Positions 16,865 to 26,084 are shown, counted from the stretch's first letter. The stretch is DNA of 64,000 nt from Variovorax gossypii (GCF_003965815.1 NZ_RXOE01000001.1:1302001-1366000); one strand, 5' to 3'. The notes: generated by a model not told the origin, from the sequence alone. Program-made: numbers and translations.

Positions 16865-16978
16865 GGATGGCGGCGCGTGGGTTGGGTCGTGGGTCGGGCG
16901 TGACCCGGAAAAAGGCTCGCGGTTTCTACCACGAGCCCGGCCCATGTGCTGCGCCGCCGCACGAGATTCAAGGCCCCC

Positions 16979-17230
16979 TCAGGAGCGGCGCGACGGCCCC
17001 CATTGCCTGACGAAATGATCGGCCCGCAGCGTGGCCCGCTCGACCGCCGCGTCCCACGACAGCTGCTGAGTGATGACGAGCGCGCAGCGCGGAATGCCGC
17101 TGAAGCTCAGTTCGGCGATACCGGCGTAGGTGCCGCTGGGCGTACGCATGAGCTCGATCCAGCCCGTCCAGCCTTCTGGAACGCTGAGAGCGAGTCGAGC
17201 GCCGTCCATAGTGGATTCACCGTCACCCAT
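16979..17230 (-). CDS. Small hypothetical protein
   Basis: An 83-residue frame from ATG 17230, or 76 residues from ATG 17209 (MDGARLALSVPEGWTGWIELMRTPSGTYAG). Its mixed composition (AELSFSGIPRCALVITQQLSWDAAVERATLRADHFVRQW) looks like a folded protein, not an antisense shadow. It has no signal or membrane segment. It is upstream of the phospholipase-D gene on the same strand, 114 bases away. No family recognised. Confidence 0.55.
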   Translation of the reverse strand: MGDGESTMDGARLALSVPEGWTGWIELMRTPSGTYAGIAELSFSGIPRCALVITQQLSWDAAVERATLRADHFVRQWGPSRRS

Positions 17231-17421
17231 TTGATACGTATTTTTCGGAATTTAAACCCTAAGCACTACTCATGGCCAGAGGGGTGACGACGGTAAGGTC
17301 TGAACGGCCAAAGGGCATCACGCGAACATGGGAGGCACAGGCCCGTCTGCCGCCTCCAGGCAGCCCGCCGCCGGCCGAGGCCCGCGAGGCGGCTGCGGCT
17401 TTTCGGCAAGATCGGGGGGAC

Positions 17422-18129
17422 ATGAACAGGATGACGACGAACTCCAGGAATACCGGCAGCGGCGGCGGCCCGGCGGCAGCCACCACCCTCGCCCTGTTCG
17501 ACGACCCGCCCCGCGCGGCGCGCGAGCCGCTGGGAACGGGCGCCTTCGTGCTGCCCGGCTTCGCCCTCCCCTTCGTCGACGAACTGCTGCCCGCCATCCG
17601 CGCAGTGGAAGCGCAGGCGCCGTTCCGCCACCTGGTCACGCCCGGCGGCTTCACCATGTCGGTCGCGCTCACCAACTGCGGCGCGCTCGGCTGGACCAGC
17701 GACCGGCGCGGCTACCGCTACAGCGCCACCGATCCCGACAGCGGCAGGCCCTGGCCCGCCATGCCCGAAGCGCTCGCCCGGCTGGCGCGTGAAGCGGCTT
17801 CGGCGGCGGGCTTCGACGGCTTCGCGCCCGATGCCTGCCTGGTGAACCGCTACGCGCCCGGCGCGCGGCTGTCGCTGCACCAGGACAAGGACGAGCGCGA
17901 CTACGGCGCGCCGATCGTCTCGGTGTCGCTCGGCATGCCCGCCGTGTTCCTGTTCGGCGGCCTCGCGCGCGGCGACAAGGCCGCGCGCGTACCGCTGGCG
18001 CACGGCGACGTCGTGGTCTGGGGCGGCGAAGACCGGCTGCGCTACCACGGCGTGCTGCCGCTGAAGGACGAGCCGCATCCGCTGCTGGGCGCCATCCGCA
18101 TCAACCTCACGTTCCGCAAGGCAGGCTGA
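17422..18129 (+). CDS. alkB: AlkB-family alpha-ketoglutarate-dependent DNA repair dioxygenase
   Basis: A 235-residue AlkB protein that oxidatively removes methyl groups from 1-methyladenine and 3-methylcytosine in DNA, using Fe(II) and 2-oxoglutarate. Iron ligands are His153 and Asp155 in LHQDKDE and His209 in RYHGV; the 2-oxoglutarate-binding arginine signature RxNxTxR is RINLTFR (226-232). ATG 17422 (MNRM) or ATG 17431 (MTTN) could be the start; the GGGGGGA site lies before both. The 190 bases upstream include a short A+T-rich promoter-like patch near 17240-17265. The ABC exporter gene follows after 5 bases. Confidence 0.93.
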   Translation: MNRMTTNSRNTGSGGGPAAATTLALFDDPPRAAREPLGTGAFVLPGFALPFVDELLPAIRAVEAQAPFRHLVTPGGFTMSVALTNCGALGWTSDRRGYRYSATDPDSGRPWPAMPEALARLAREAASAAGFDGFAPDACLVNRYAPGARLSLHQDKDERDYGAPIVSVSLGMPAVFLFGGLARGDKAARVPLAHGDVVVWGGEDRLRYHGVLPLKDEPHPLLGAIRINLTFRKAG

Positions 18130-18134
18130 CACGC

Positions 18135-19994
18135 ATGCAGGCTATCGACGACAAGAAGAAGGAAGAGAAGAAGAGCACGAACAGCACGAGTCCCGGCGCC
18201 GCCGTCCGCCAGCTCTACGCCGCGCTGTGGCACTTCGCGGCCGGCGCGCGTGCGCAGCTGCTCTCGGCCACCGCGCTGCTCGCGGCCTCGCAGCTGATCC
18301 GCCTCACGCTGCCCTACCTCGCGGGCCAGGCCATCAACGCCCTGCAGCGCGGCGAGCTCGGCACGGCCGGCCGCTGGATCGCGGGGCTCGCCGGCGTGTA
18401 CGTGGGCGCCTGGGCACTGCACGGGCCGGGCCGCATCCTCGAGCGCAACGTGGGCGTGAAGGTGCGCGAGGCGCTGGCCGACCAGCTGTATGCACGCATC
18501 GCCGCCGCGCCGCTGGCCTGGCACGAAGGCCATCACTCGGGCGAGCTGCAGCACCGCGTGCACCAGGCCAGCCGCGCGCTGTCGGACTTCGCGCAGAACC
18601 AGTTCATCTGGCTCACCAACGCCGTCAACTTCGTCGGGCCGCTGGTGGCGCTGGCGCTGCTGTCGCGCACCAGCGGCATGACCGCGCTCGCGGGCTACGT
18701 GCTGATCGGCCTGGTCATCGTGCGCATCGACCGCGCGCTCATGAAGCTCGCGCGCGCCGAGAACGACGCCGACCGCCGCTACGTGGCCGCCCTGCTCGAC
18801 TTCCTGGGCAACGCCTCGACCGTGATCGGCCTGCGCCTGCAGGGTGCCTCGCGCCTGCTGCTGCGCCGCCGCATGGCCGCGATTTCGCTGCCGCTGAAGC
18901 GCGCCGTGGTGCTGAACGAAGGCAAGTGGTTCGCGGTCGACCTGATGGGGCTTGCGCTGACCTGGGGGCTGGTGGTGATCTACGTGTGGCAGGCCCGCGC
19001 ACCCGGGCAGGTCGTGATGCTGGGCGCCGTGTTCATGATCCACCAGTACGCGCAGCAGGCCGCCGGCGTGGTCACCTCGGTGGCCGCCAACTTCAGCTTC
19101 TTCGCGCGCATGCACACCGACTACGGCAGCGCCGGGCCGATCTGGCAGGCGCCCTCGGACAAGGAGGCGCTGGCCACGCCGCCCGGGCAGGTGCCGGCGC
19201 ACGAGCGGATCGAGGCCGATGCCGCCTGGCGGCAGCTGGACATCCGGGCGCTGCAATGGCGCTACGCACCGCGCGGCGCGCCGATCGACGAAGCCGGCAT
19301 CGCCGAGCCCGCCGTGCGCAGCGGCCTGCACGACGTGGCGCTGACGCTGCGCCGCGGCGAACGCGTCGCCCTCGTCGGCCCGAGCGGCGGCGGCAAGAGC
19401 ACGCTGTTGCGCGTGCTGGCCGGGCTCTACGCACCCGGCAGCGGCACGCTGCTGTTCGACGGCCGGCCTGCCGACTGGGCCCGGCTGCGCCGGCTCGCCA
19501 CGCTGATCCCGCAGGAAACCGAACTCTTCGAAGCCAGCGTGCGCGAGAACCTCGCCTTCGGACAGCCGCACGACGACGCGCTGCTGCAGGCCGCGCTGCA
19601 CACCAGCACCTTCGACGAAGTGCTGAAGGCGAACGGCGGCGACCTCGACACCGCCGTGACCGAACGCGGCTTCAATCTTTCAGGCGGCCAGCGCCAGCGG
19701 CTGTGCCTCGCGCGCGGCGTGCTCACGGCACAAGGCAGTTCGCTGCTGCTGCTCGACGAACCGACCAGCGCGCTCGACGCGAACACCGAGGCCCGGGTGC
19801 TGGAGCGCATCGCGGCCGCGTTCCCGGATGCCTGCCTGATCGCATCGGTCCACAGGCTGAGCCTGCTCGAGCGCTTCGACACCGTGGTGCTGATGGAGGC
19901 CGGGCATGTGCTCGACCATGGGCCGTGCAAGGAGGTGCTGCGAAGGCAGCCGCTGCTGCAGCGGATGGCCTTGCCGGCCGGCGCGCAGGCCTGA
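18135..19994 (+). CDS. ABC exporter, fused membrane and ATPase domains
   Basis: A 619-residue half-transporter. A Lys/Glu-rich cytoplasmic leader (DDKKKEEKKS) precedes a six-helix type I exporter domain (about 35-330). The nucleotide-binding domain has Walker A GPSGGGKS (415-422), signature LSGGQ (515-519), Walker B LLLLDE (Asp541, Glu542) and H-loop SVHR. It acts as a homo- or heterodimer in the inner membrane; the only neighbour is alkB, 5 bases upstream, so the pair is probably co-transcribed. The substrate is not readable (lipid, peptide or drug). Confidence 0.88.
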   Translation: MQAIDDKKKEEKKSTNSTSPGAAVRQLYAALWHFAAGARAQLLSATALLAASQLIRLTLPYLAGQAINALQRGELGTAGRWIAGLAGVYVGAWALHGPGRILERNVGVKVREALADQLYARIAAAPLAWHEGHHSGELQHRVHQASRALSDFAQNQFIWLTNAVNFVGPLVALALLSRTSGMTALAGYVLIGLVIVRIDRALMKLARAENDADRRYVAALLDFLGNASTVIGLRLQGASRLLLRRRMAAISLPLKRAVVLNEGKWFAVDLMGLALTWGLVVIYVWQARAPGQVVMLGAVFMIHQYAQQAAGVVTSVAANFSFFARMHTDYGSAGPIWQAPSDKEALATPPGQVPAHERIEADAAWRQLDIRALQWRYAPRGAPIDEAGIAEPAVRSGLHDVALTLRRGERVALVGPSGGGKSTLLRVLAGLYAPGSGTLLFDGRPADWARLRRLATLIPQETELFEASVRENLAFGQPHDDALLQAALHTSTFDEVLKANGGDLDTAVTERGFNLSGGQRQRLCLARGVLTAQGSSLLLLDEPTSALDANTEARVLERIAAAFPDACLIASVHRLSLLERFDTVVLMEAGHVLDHGPCKEVLRRQPLLQRMALPAGAQA

Positions 19995-20006
19995 GTGCCA
20001 AGCCGC

Positions 20007-21080
20007 CTACGGCAGGTTCTCCCTGAAGATCACCTGGCTGCGCGTCGTCTCGACGCCGCTGAGCGCCTCGCGCCGGTCGCGCAGGTTGGTGAAGATGCGC
20101 ACGCAGTTCATGAGCGTGGTGTGCGGGCTCTGCGTGATCACCGCGTCCATGCTGCCGTCGATCAGCAGCGCGCGCGTGTCGGGCGTGAGCCCGTGGCCGA
20201 TGAAGACCACCTTCTGCTCGCGCCCCGCCTCCTTCAGTGCGCGCGCCACGCCGTCGGAGGCGCCGCCGATGTTGTAGATGCCGCCCATGTCGGGGTGCTG
20301 CTCCAGCAGCGCGCGCGTCTGGCGGTAGTTCTTGTCCGCGTCGTCCTGTCCTTCGCGCAGGCCCACCACCTCCAGCCGCGGGAACATCTCGTCGATGACG
20401 TGCAAAAAGCCGGCCTCGCGCTCCTCATGCGCCTTGTAGCTCAGGCTGCCCGCGATCAGCGCGACCTTGGCGGCCCGCGCGCCGATGAAGCGCCCGATGA
20501 GATAGCCCGCGGTGCGCCCGGCCGCGCGGTTGTCCAGCCCGACGAAGGCCGCGCGCTCCGAGTTCGAGAGGTCGGAGATCAGCGTGACCACCGGCAGCCC
20601 GCGCGCCGCCAGCGCGGCCACCGCCTCGCGCACGGCCGGATGCTCCAGCGCCATCATCGCGATGCCGTCGCAACGCTGGCCGTGCCTGCGCAGGGCGTCG
20701 GCCAGCTCGTGAGGGTTGAAGCTCTCGATGAACACCGTGCGGCACTGCACGTTGAACGGCGCCCAGTGCTCCTGCGAGTAGCCCACCATGTCGCCCAGCA
20801 TGCGGATGAAGCGGTTGGTGCCGGCCGGCAGCAGGAACACGAGCCGCAGCGGCGGCGGCGTGAGCGCGGCATAAAGCTCGGGCCCCGGCAGGTAGTCGAG
20901 CTCGCCCGCCGCCTTGAGCACCCGCTGCACCGTGGCGTCGCGCACGCCGGGGCGGCGGTTCAGCACGCGGTCGACGGTCGCGGTCGACACCTGCGCCGAG
21001 CGGGCGATGTCGACCACGCGGGCGCGCCGCGCCTCACGCGGCGAGCCGGGCCGGGATGTGTGTGAAGGGTTTTCCCGCAT
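20007..21080 (-). CDS. LacI-family transcriptional regulator of the TRAP/RuBisCO-like operon
   Basis: A 357-residue LacI protein. The HTH RVVDIARSAQVSTATVDRVLNRRPGVRDATVQRVL (about 21-55) carries the family's DIA--A-VS--TV-R-LN pattern; the effector domain is of the periplasmic-binding type (LVFLLPAGTNRFIRMLGDMVGYSQEH ... GLDNRAAGRTAGYLIG ... GIYNIGGASDGVARALKE), close to sugar-responding members. It is divergent from dctP at 21252 and surely controls that operon, probably as a repressor released by the imported compound or an intermediate. Its end is 12 bases from the end of the convergent ABC gene. Confidence 0.9.
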   Translation of the reverse strand: MRENPSHTSRPGSPREARRARVVDIARSAQVSTATVDRVLNRRPGVRDATVQRVLKAAGELDYLPGPELYAALTPPPLRLVFLLPAGTNRFIRMLGDMVGYSQEHWAPFNVQCRTVFIESFNPHELADALRRHGQRCDGIAMMALEHPAVREAVAALAARGLPVVTLISDLSNSERAAFVGLDNRAAGRTAGYLIGRFIGARAAKVALIAGSLSYKAHEEREAGFLHVIDEMFPRLEVVGLREGQDDADKNYRQTRALLEQHPDMGGIYNIGGASDGVARALKEAGREQKVVFIGHGLTPDTRALLIDGSMDAVITQSPHTTLMNCVRIFTNLRDRREALSGVETTRSQVIFRENLP

Positions 21081-21115
21081 ACATCAAAAACCATCAGGCA
21101 GAAGTTTGACCCGAA

Positions 21116-21174
21116 TGATGCAGGCTTTTATCTTCGCTGTGCATCGAATTCGACGATGCATCAGATTGCATCAA
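21116..21174. promoter_or_regulatory. Candidate LacI-type operator cluster
   Basis: The 171-base gap between the LacI gene and dctP holds a 21-base dyad, TGCATCG (21140-21146) with CGATGCA (21154-21160), whose right arm overlaps the 8-base palindrome GATGCATC (21155-21162). Further copies of the same half-site are TTGCATCAA (21166-21174) and TGATGCA (21116-21122). Four half-sites of TGCATC in 60 bases are a strong sign of a regulator-binding region. Binding by the adjacent LacI protein is inferred. Confidence 0.55.
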
Positions 21175-21251
21175 CGGCGCAACCCGTCAATCAGCTGGTC
21201 GGCCCATCGGCCGGGCAGCGCTTCTTCAGAAGATCACGGAGACAACGAGAC

Positions 21252-22280
21252 ATGACCCCAATCAGCCGCCTGACCCGCAGGGATGCCCTGCGGACTTTCT
21301 CCGCCCTGCCCGCCGCGGGCATCGTGGCGGCGGTGCCGCGCATCGCGCGCGCCGCGGAGTTCTCGTACAAGTACGGCAACAACCTGCCGCTGACGCACCC
21401 GCTGAACATCCGCGCGCAGGAAGCGGCCGACCGCATCGCCAGGGAGACCAAGGGCCGCGTCGAGATCAAGATCTTTCCCAACAACCAGCTCGGCGGCGAC
21501 ACCGACATGCTGGCGCAGGTGCGCTCCGGCGGCATCGAGTTCTTCACGCCCTCCGCGCTGGTCATCGCCACGCTGGTACCCGTGGCCGCCATCAACGCGG
21601 TGGGCTTCGCGTTCAGCGACTACGCCCAGGTGTGGGCCGCCATGGACGGCAAGCTCGGTGCGCACGTGCGCGGCGCCATCGCCAAGTCGCGCCTGTACGC
21701 CTTCGAGAAGATGTGGGACAACGGCTTTCGCCAGACCACCAGCAGCAAGGCGGCAGTGGCCACCGCGAAGGACATGGACGGCCTGAAGATCCGCGTGCCG
21801 GTGAGCCCGCTGTCGATCTCCATGTTCAAGGGCCTGGGCGCCGCGCCGGCCAGCCTGCAGTTCAGCGAGGTGTATTCGGCGCTGCAGACGAAGATCGTCG
21901 ACGCGCAGGAGAACCCGCTGCCCATCATCCAGGTGGCCAAGCTCTTCGAAGTGCAGAAGTTCTGCTCGCTGACCAACCACATCTGGGACGGCTACTGGTT
22001 CATCGCCAACGGCCGCGCCTGGGACGCCCTGCCCGACGACCTGAAGACCATCGTGGCGCGCGCCATCAACGACGCCGGCATGCAGCAGCGCGAGGACATC
22101 AAGAAGCTCAACGAATCGGTCGTAGGCGACCTGCAGGCCAAGGGCCTCGCCATCAACCGCCCGGCGGCCGACAGCTTCCGCGCCAAGCTGCGCGACTCGG
22201 GCTTCTACGGCGAATGGAAGGGCCGCTTCGGCCCAGAGGCCTGGGCGCTGCTCGAAGGCGCGGTCGGCAAGCTGGCCTGA
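21252..22280 (+). CDS. TRAP transporter solute-binding protein (DctP family)
   Basis: A 342-residue DctP-type periplasmic receptor. The start at ATG 21252 gives LTRRDALRTFSALPAAGIVAAVPRIARAA, a twin-arginine-style signal, so export may be by Tat. The mature domain shows YKYGNNLPLTHPLNIRAQEAADRIARETKGRVEIKIFPNNQLGGDTDMLAQVRSGGIEF, the classic start. The arginine that grips the ligand carboxylate is expected in GLKIRVPVSP, about residue 180. It feeds the fused DctQM protein 6 bases downstream. The operon's enzymes suggest an apionate-like sugar acid as ligand. Confidence 0.92.
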   Translation: MTPISRLTRRDALRTFSALPAAGIVAAVPRIARAAEFSYKYGNNLPLTHPLNIRAQEAADRIARETKGRVEIKIFPNNQLGGDTDMLAQVRSGGIEFFTPSALVIATLVPVAAINAVGFAFSDYAQVWAAMDGKLGAHVRGAIAKSRLYAFEKMWDNGFRQTTSSKAAVATAKDMDGLKIRVPVSPLSISMFKGLGAAPASLQFSEVYSALQTKIVDAQENPLPIIQVAKLFEVQKFCSLTNHIWDGYWFIANGRAWDALPDDLKTIVARAINDAGMQQREDIKKLNESVVGDLQAKGLAINRPAADSFRAKLRDSGFYGEWKGRFGPEAWALLEGAVGKLA

Positions 22281-22286
22281 AGACCC

Positions 22287-24194
22287 ATGGTGCACGAATC
22301 GACCTTCGAGGCTGCAGCCATTCCGGGCACGGGCACGTCCACCGGTGCCCCGGCCAATCCGCTGGTCCGCTTCGCCTCGCACGCCGACCGCATGCTCGGC
22401 GGCGCGGTCGAGGCGGTGGCCGCGCTGCTGGTGCTGGCCGAGATCTGCGTGCTGTTCGCGGGCGTGGTGTCGCGCTACGTGTTCCACGCGCCGCTGGTGT
22501 GGTCGGACGAGCTCGCGTCCATCCTCTTCCTGTGGCTGTCGATGCTCGGCGCGGTGGTGGCGCTGCGGCGCGGCGAGCACATGCGCATGACGGCGCTGGT
22601 GCAGAAGGTGCGCCCGCAGGCGCGCGCCATGCTCGACGCCTTCGCCATCGCCGCCTCGGTCGCGTTCCTCGCGCTCATCATCTGGCCGTCCATCGACTAC
22701 GCGCACGAGGAGTCGTTCATCGTCACGCCCGCGCTGGAGGTCAGCAACGCGTGGCGCGCCGCGGCCATTCCCGCGGGCATCGGCATCATGCTGGCGATGG
22801 CGCTGCTGCGGCTGCTGCGCGTGTGCTCCGGCCGGCAGATCGCGGTGGCCCTGCTCGGCATGGCGGCGCTGGTCGGCGCCTTCTGGCTGGCCGCGCCGCT
22901 CTTCGCCACGCTGGGCAAGTTCAACCTGGTGATCTTCTTCGTGATCGTCGTGGCGGCCACGGTGCTCTCGGGCGTGCCCATCGCGTTCTCCTTCGCGCTG
23001 GCCACCTTCGGCTACCTTGCGCTGACCACGCGCACGCCGCTGCTGGTGATGGTCGGGCGGCTCGACGAGGGCATGTCGCACCTGATCCTGCTGGCGGTGC
23101 CGCTTTTCATTTTCCTCGGCGCGCTCATCGAGATGACCGGCATGGCGCGCGCCATGATCCAGTTCCTGGCCAGCCTGCTGGGCCACGTGCGCGGCGGCCT
23201 CTCTTACGTGCTCATCGGCGCCATGTACCTGGTGTCGGGCATCTCGGGCTCCAAGATCGCCGACATGGCGGCCATCGCGCCGGTGCTGTTCCCCGAAATG
23301 ACCAAGCGCGGCGCCAAGCCCGGCGACCTGGTGGCGCTGCTGTCGGCCACCGGCGCGCAGACCGAGACCATTCCGCCGTCGATCGTGCTCATCACCATCG
23401 GCTCGGTCACCGGCATCTCGATTGCCGCGCTGTTCACGGGCGGCCTGCTTCCGGCCGTGGTGCTCGGTGCGGCGCTGTGCGTGGTGGTGTGGTGGCGCTA
23501 TCGCCGCGAAGACCTGAGCGCGGTGCAGCGCCACAGCAAGCGGGAGATCGGAAAGCTGCTGCTGGTCGCGCTGCCGGCCGTGCTGCTGCCCTTCGTGATC
23601 CGCGCGGCGGTGGTCGAGGGCGTGGCCACGGCCACCGAGGTGTCGACCATCGGCATCGTCTACTCGGCCATCGTGGGCCTGGTGGTGTACCGGCAGTTCG
23701 ACTGGAAGCGCATCAAGCCGATGCTGGTGGACACCGCTTCGCTCTCGGGCGCCATCATCTTCATCGTCGGCTGCGCCACCGCCATGGCCTGGGGGCTCAC
23801 GCAGTCGGGCTTCTCGCAGGACCTGGCGCGGCTCATGGGCGCGCTGCCCGGCGGGGCCTACGGCTTCCTGGCTGTGTCGATCGTCGCCTTCATCGTGCTG
23901 GGCAGCGTGCTGGAGGGCATCCCGGCCATCGTGCTGTTCGGGCCGCTGCTCTTTCCAATTGCCAAGGCCGCGGGCGTGCACGAGGTGCACTACGCGATGG
24001 TCGTGATCTTCGCGATGGGCATCGGCCTGTTCGCGCCGCCCTTCGGCGTGGGCTACTACGGCGCCTGCGCGGTGAGCAAGGTCAATCCCGACGAGGGCAT
24101 CAGGCACATCTGGGGCTACATCGCCGCGATGCTGATCGGCCTCGTGATCGTGGCCGCCTTCCCGTGGTTCTCGACGGGCTTCCTGAAGTCCTGA
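22287..24194 (+). CDS. TRAP transporter fused small and large permease (DctQM)
   Basis: A 635-residue membrane protein. The first 200 residues are the DctQ-type four-helix subunit (FAGVVSRYVFHAPLVWSDELASILFLWLSMLGAVVALRRGEHMRM), the rest the DctM-type permease (LVIFFVIVVAATVLSGVPIAFSFALA ... SGSKIADMAAIAPVLFPEM ... AQTETIPPSIVLITIGSVTG). Such fused permeases drive sodium-coupled uptake with the DctP receptor. It is in a tight operon: 6 bases after dctP and 64 before the VOC gene. The PPS and GAPP motifs of the DctM core are intact. Confidence 0.92.
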   Translation: MVHESTFEAAAIPGTGTSTGAPANPLVRFASHADRMLGGAVEAVAALLVLAEICVLFAGVVSRYVFHAPLVWSDELASILFLWLSMLGAVVALRRGEHMRMTALVQKVRPQARAMLDAFAIAASVAFLALIIWPSIDYAHEESFIVTPALEVSNAWRAAAIPAGIGIMLAMALLRLLRVCSGRQIAVALLGMAALVGAFWLAAPLFATLGKFNLVIFFVIVVAATVLSGVPIAFSFALATFGYLALTTRTPLLVMVGRLDEGMSHLILLAVPLFIFLGALIEMTGMARAMIQFLASLLGHVRGGLSYVLIGAMYLVSGISGSKIADMAAIAPVLFPEMTKRGAKPGDLVALLSATGAQTETIPPSIVLITIGSVTGISIAALFTGGLLPAVVLGAALCVVVWWRYRREDLSAVQRHSKREIGKLLLVALPAVLLPFVIRAAVVEGVATATEVSTIGIVYSAIVGLVVYRQFDWKRIKPMLVDTASLSGAIIFIVGCATAMAWGLTQSGFSQDLARLMGALPGGAYGFLAVSIVAFIVLGSVLEGIPAIVLFGPLLFPIAKAAGVHEVHYAMVVIFAMGIGLFAPPFGVGYYGACAVSKVNPDEGIRHIWGYIAAMLIGLVIVAAFPWFSTGFLKS

Positions 24195-24258
24195 GCCGGC
24201 CCTCGCGTTCCACAGACGACACAACACACAACAACTCACATCCACGGAGCCACCCGCA

Positions 24259-24798
24259 ATGAGTCGATTCCTCGGCGAGATCCGCCAACTGGGCTATGTC
24301 GTGCACGACATCGAAGCCGCCATGGACTACTGGAGCACCACGCTCGGCGTGGGCCCCTGGTTCTACAACCCCAAGGTGCCGATCAGGAACTACCGCTACA
24401 ACGGCGAGGCGCACGAGCCCCACAACTCGGTGGCGCTGGCCAACTCGGGCTACGTGCAGGTCGAGCTCATACAGACGCGCAACGACGTGCCCTCGATGTA
24501 CCGCGATTTCCTCCAGGCCGGGCGCACCGGGCTGCAGCACGTGGCCTACTGGACCGCCGACTACGACGCCGACCTCGCCCGCCTCACCGCGCAGGGCTTC
24601 AGGGCGGTAATGAGCGGCGAGGTGGGCGAGCGCGGGCGCTTCGTCTACTTCGACACCGAATACCACCCGGGCACCGTCATCGAGCTGTCGGAGGTGGCCG
24701 GCCCCAAGGGCAGGATGTTCGACCTGATCCGCAGCGCGTCGCAAGGCTGGGATGGCAGCGAGCCGGTGCGCCCCTTCCCCGCGCTGGACAAGCTGTGA
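24259..24798 (+). CDS. VOC (glyoxalase/epimerase-fold) family protein
   Basis: A 179-residue vicinal-oxygen-chelate protein with two beta-alpha-beta-beta-beta units. Likely metal ligands are His in GYVVHD, Glu in QVELIQ, His in GLQHVAY and Glu in TVIELSE, the standard His/Glu/His/Glu pattern of methylmalonyl-CoA epimerase and glyoxalase I relatives. The gene lies between the transporter and the RuBisCO-like gene and overlaps the latter by 4 bases, so it almost surely acts on a metabolite of this pathway, perhaps as an epimerase or isomerase. That role is inferred; I know of no assigned function for a VOC protein in this setting. Confidence 0.85.
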   Translation: MSRFLGEIRQLGYVVHDIEAAMDYWSTTLGVGPWFYNPKVPIRNYRYNGEAHEPHNSVALANSGYVQVELIQTRNDVPSMYRDFLQAGRTGLQHVAYWTADYDADLARLTAQGFRAVMSGEVGERGRFVYFDTEYHPGTVIELSEVAGPKGRMFDLIRSASQGWDGSEPVRPFPALDKL

Positions 24799-26084
24799 GC
24801 GCGACGGCACCCGAGCGCATGCCAGGGCTCATCCGCGCGCGGTATCTCATCGAGACGCCGCTCGATCCGGCCGCCGTGGCCGAGGTGATGGCCGGCGAGC
24901 AGTCCTGCGGCACCTTCACGCGCGTGGAGGGCGAGACCGACGCGCTGCGCGAACGCGCGCGTGCGACAGTCGAGGCAGTCATAGAGCTCGAAGCGGCCGA
25001 CGCGCCCTCGCTGCCCAACGCGCTGCTCGAGCGCAGGGGCACCCCAGGGCCGTGGAGGCGCGCGCATGTCGACATCGCGTTTCCGGTGGCGAACATCGGC
25101 GCCAACCTGCCGACGCTCGCGGCCACGGTCTCGGGCAACCTGTACGACCTGGGCGAGGTGACGGGGCTGCGGCTCGAGTCGCTGCGGCTGCCGGCCGACT
25201 ACCGTGCGCGCTTCGAGATGCCGCGCGCGGGCATCGCCGGAACGCGCCGCGCCACCGGCGTGGAAAGCGGCGCGCTGGTCGGCACCATCATCAAGCCCAA
25301 CGTGGGCATGCGGGCTTCCGACACCGCCGAGCTGGTGGGCCGGCTGTGCGCCGCGGGCGTCGACTTCATCAAGGACGACGAAGTCTGCGCCGACCCCGCG
25401 CACGCCCCGCTGGCCGAGCGCGTGCCGGCGGTGATGGCCGTCGTGCGCGCGCACCGCGAGCGCACCGGCAAGCACGTGATGGTGGCCTTCAACATCACCG
25501 ACGAGACCGATGCGATGAAGCGCCACGCCGACCTGGTCGAGCGCGAGGGCGGCTCGTGCGTGATGGCCAGCCTCAACTGGTGCGGGCACTCGGGCATCCA
25601 GACGCTGCGCCGGCACACCGGCCTGGCACTGCACGGGCATCGCAACGGCTACGGCGCGCTGTCGCGGCATCCGCTGCTGGGCATCTCCTTCCAGGCCTAC
25701 CAGACGCTGTGGCGGCTGGCCGGCGTGGACCACATGCACGTGCACGGGCTGCAGGGCAAGTTCTCGCAGCCCGACGGCGAGGTCGTCGAATCGGCGCGCG
25801 ACTGCTTCACCCCGCTCACCGAAGCGGCGGACGACCGCGTGATGCCGGCGTTCTCGTCGGGCCAGTGGGCCGGCACCGTGCCCGCCACCTGGGCGGCCGT
25901 CGGCAGCGACGACCTGCTCTTCATGGCCGGCGGCGGCATCCTCGCCCACCCCGACGGTGCGGCGGCTGGCGTGGCGAGCATCCGCCAGGCCTGGTCGGCC
26001 GCGCGCGCGGGCGTCTCGCTGGCCGACGCGGCCAGGGACCAGCCCGAGCTGGCGCGCGCCCTCGCATTCTTCGGCAGGCCATGA
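24795..26084 (+). CDS. RuBisCO-like protein; candidate 3-oxo-isoapionate-4-phosphate decarboxylase (OiaX type)
   Basis: A 429-residue member of the RuBisCO large-subunit family; it starts at GTG 24795 inside the VOC stop. Catalytic landmarks are kept: Lys167 in GTIIKPNVG and FIKDDE (191-196), where Lys193 is the lysine carbamylated in RuBisCO with Asp195/Glu196 as metal ligands. The loop-6-like VDHMHVHGLQGKF and SSGQWAG are also there. The sequence is shorter than true RuBisCO and differs at substrate residues, so carbon fixation is unlikely. The DUF1537 kinase overlaps by 4 bases. RuBisCO-like plus DUF1537 is the arrangement published for OiaX plus OiaK in D-apiose breakdown, which gives L-erythrulose 1-phosphate and CO2. 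Confidence 0.85.
   Translation: MSATAPERMPGLIRARYLIETPLDPAAVAEVMAGEQSCGTFTRVEGETDALRERARATVEAVIELEAADAPSLPNALLERRGTPGPWRRAHVDIAFPVANIGANLPTLAATVSGNLYDLGEVTGLRLESLRLPADYRARFEMPRAGIAGTRRATGVESGALVGTIIKPNVGMRASDTAELVGRLCAAGVDFIKDDEVCADPAHAPLAERVPAVMAVVRAHRERTGKHVMVAFNITDETDAMKRHADLVEREGGSCVMASLNWCGHSGIQTLRRHTGLALHGHRNGYGALSRHPLLGISFQAYQTLWRLAGVDHMHVHGLQGKFSQPDGEVVESARDCFTPLTEAADDRVMPAFSSGQWAGTVPATWAAVGSDDLLFMAGGGILAHPDGAAAGVASIRQAWSAARAGVSLADAARDQPELARALAFFGRP

Noticed and set aside
21234..24245. A 1003-residue minus-strand open frame opposite the TRAP genes
   Set aside because: It is Arg/His/Gly/Asp-rich, has no domain, and lies exactly antisense to dctP and dctQM, which have clear motifs. Long antisense frames are expected at this GC content.
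24795..26084. The RuBisCO-like gene as a true carbon-fixing RuBisCO
   Set aside because: The protein is shorter, differs around substrate-binding motifs, has no small subunit or phosphoribulokinase nearby, and sits with a DUF1537 kinase and TRAP transporter.
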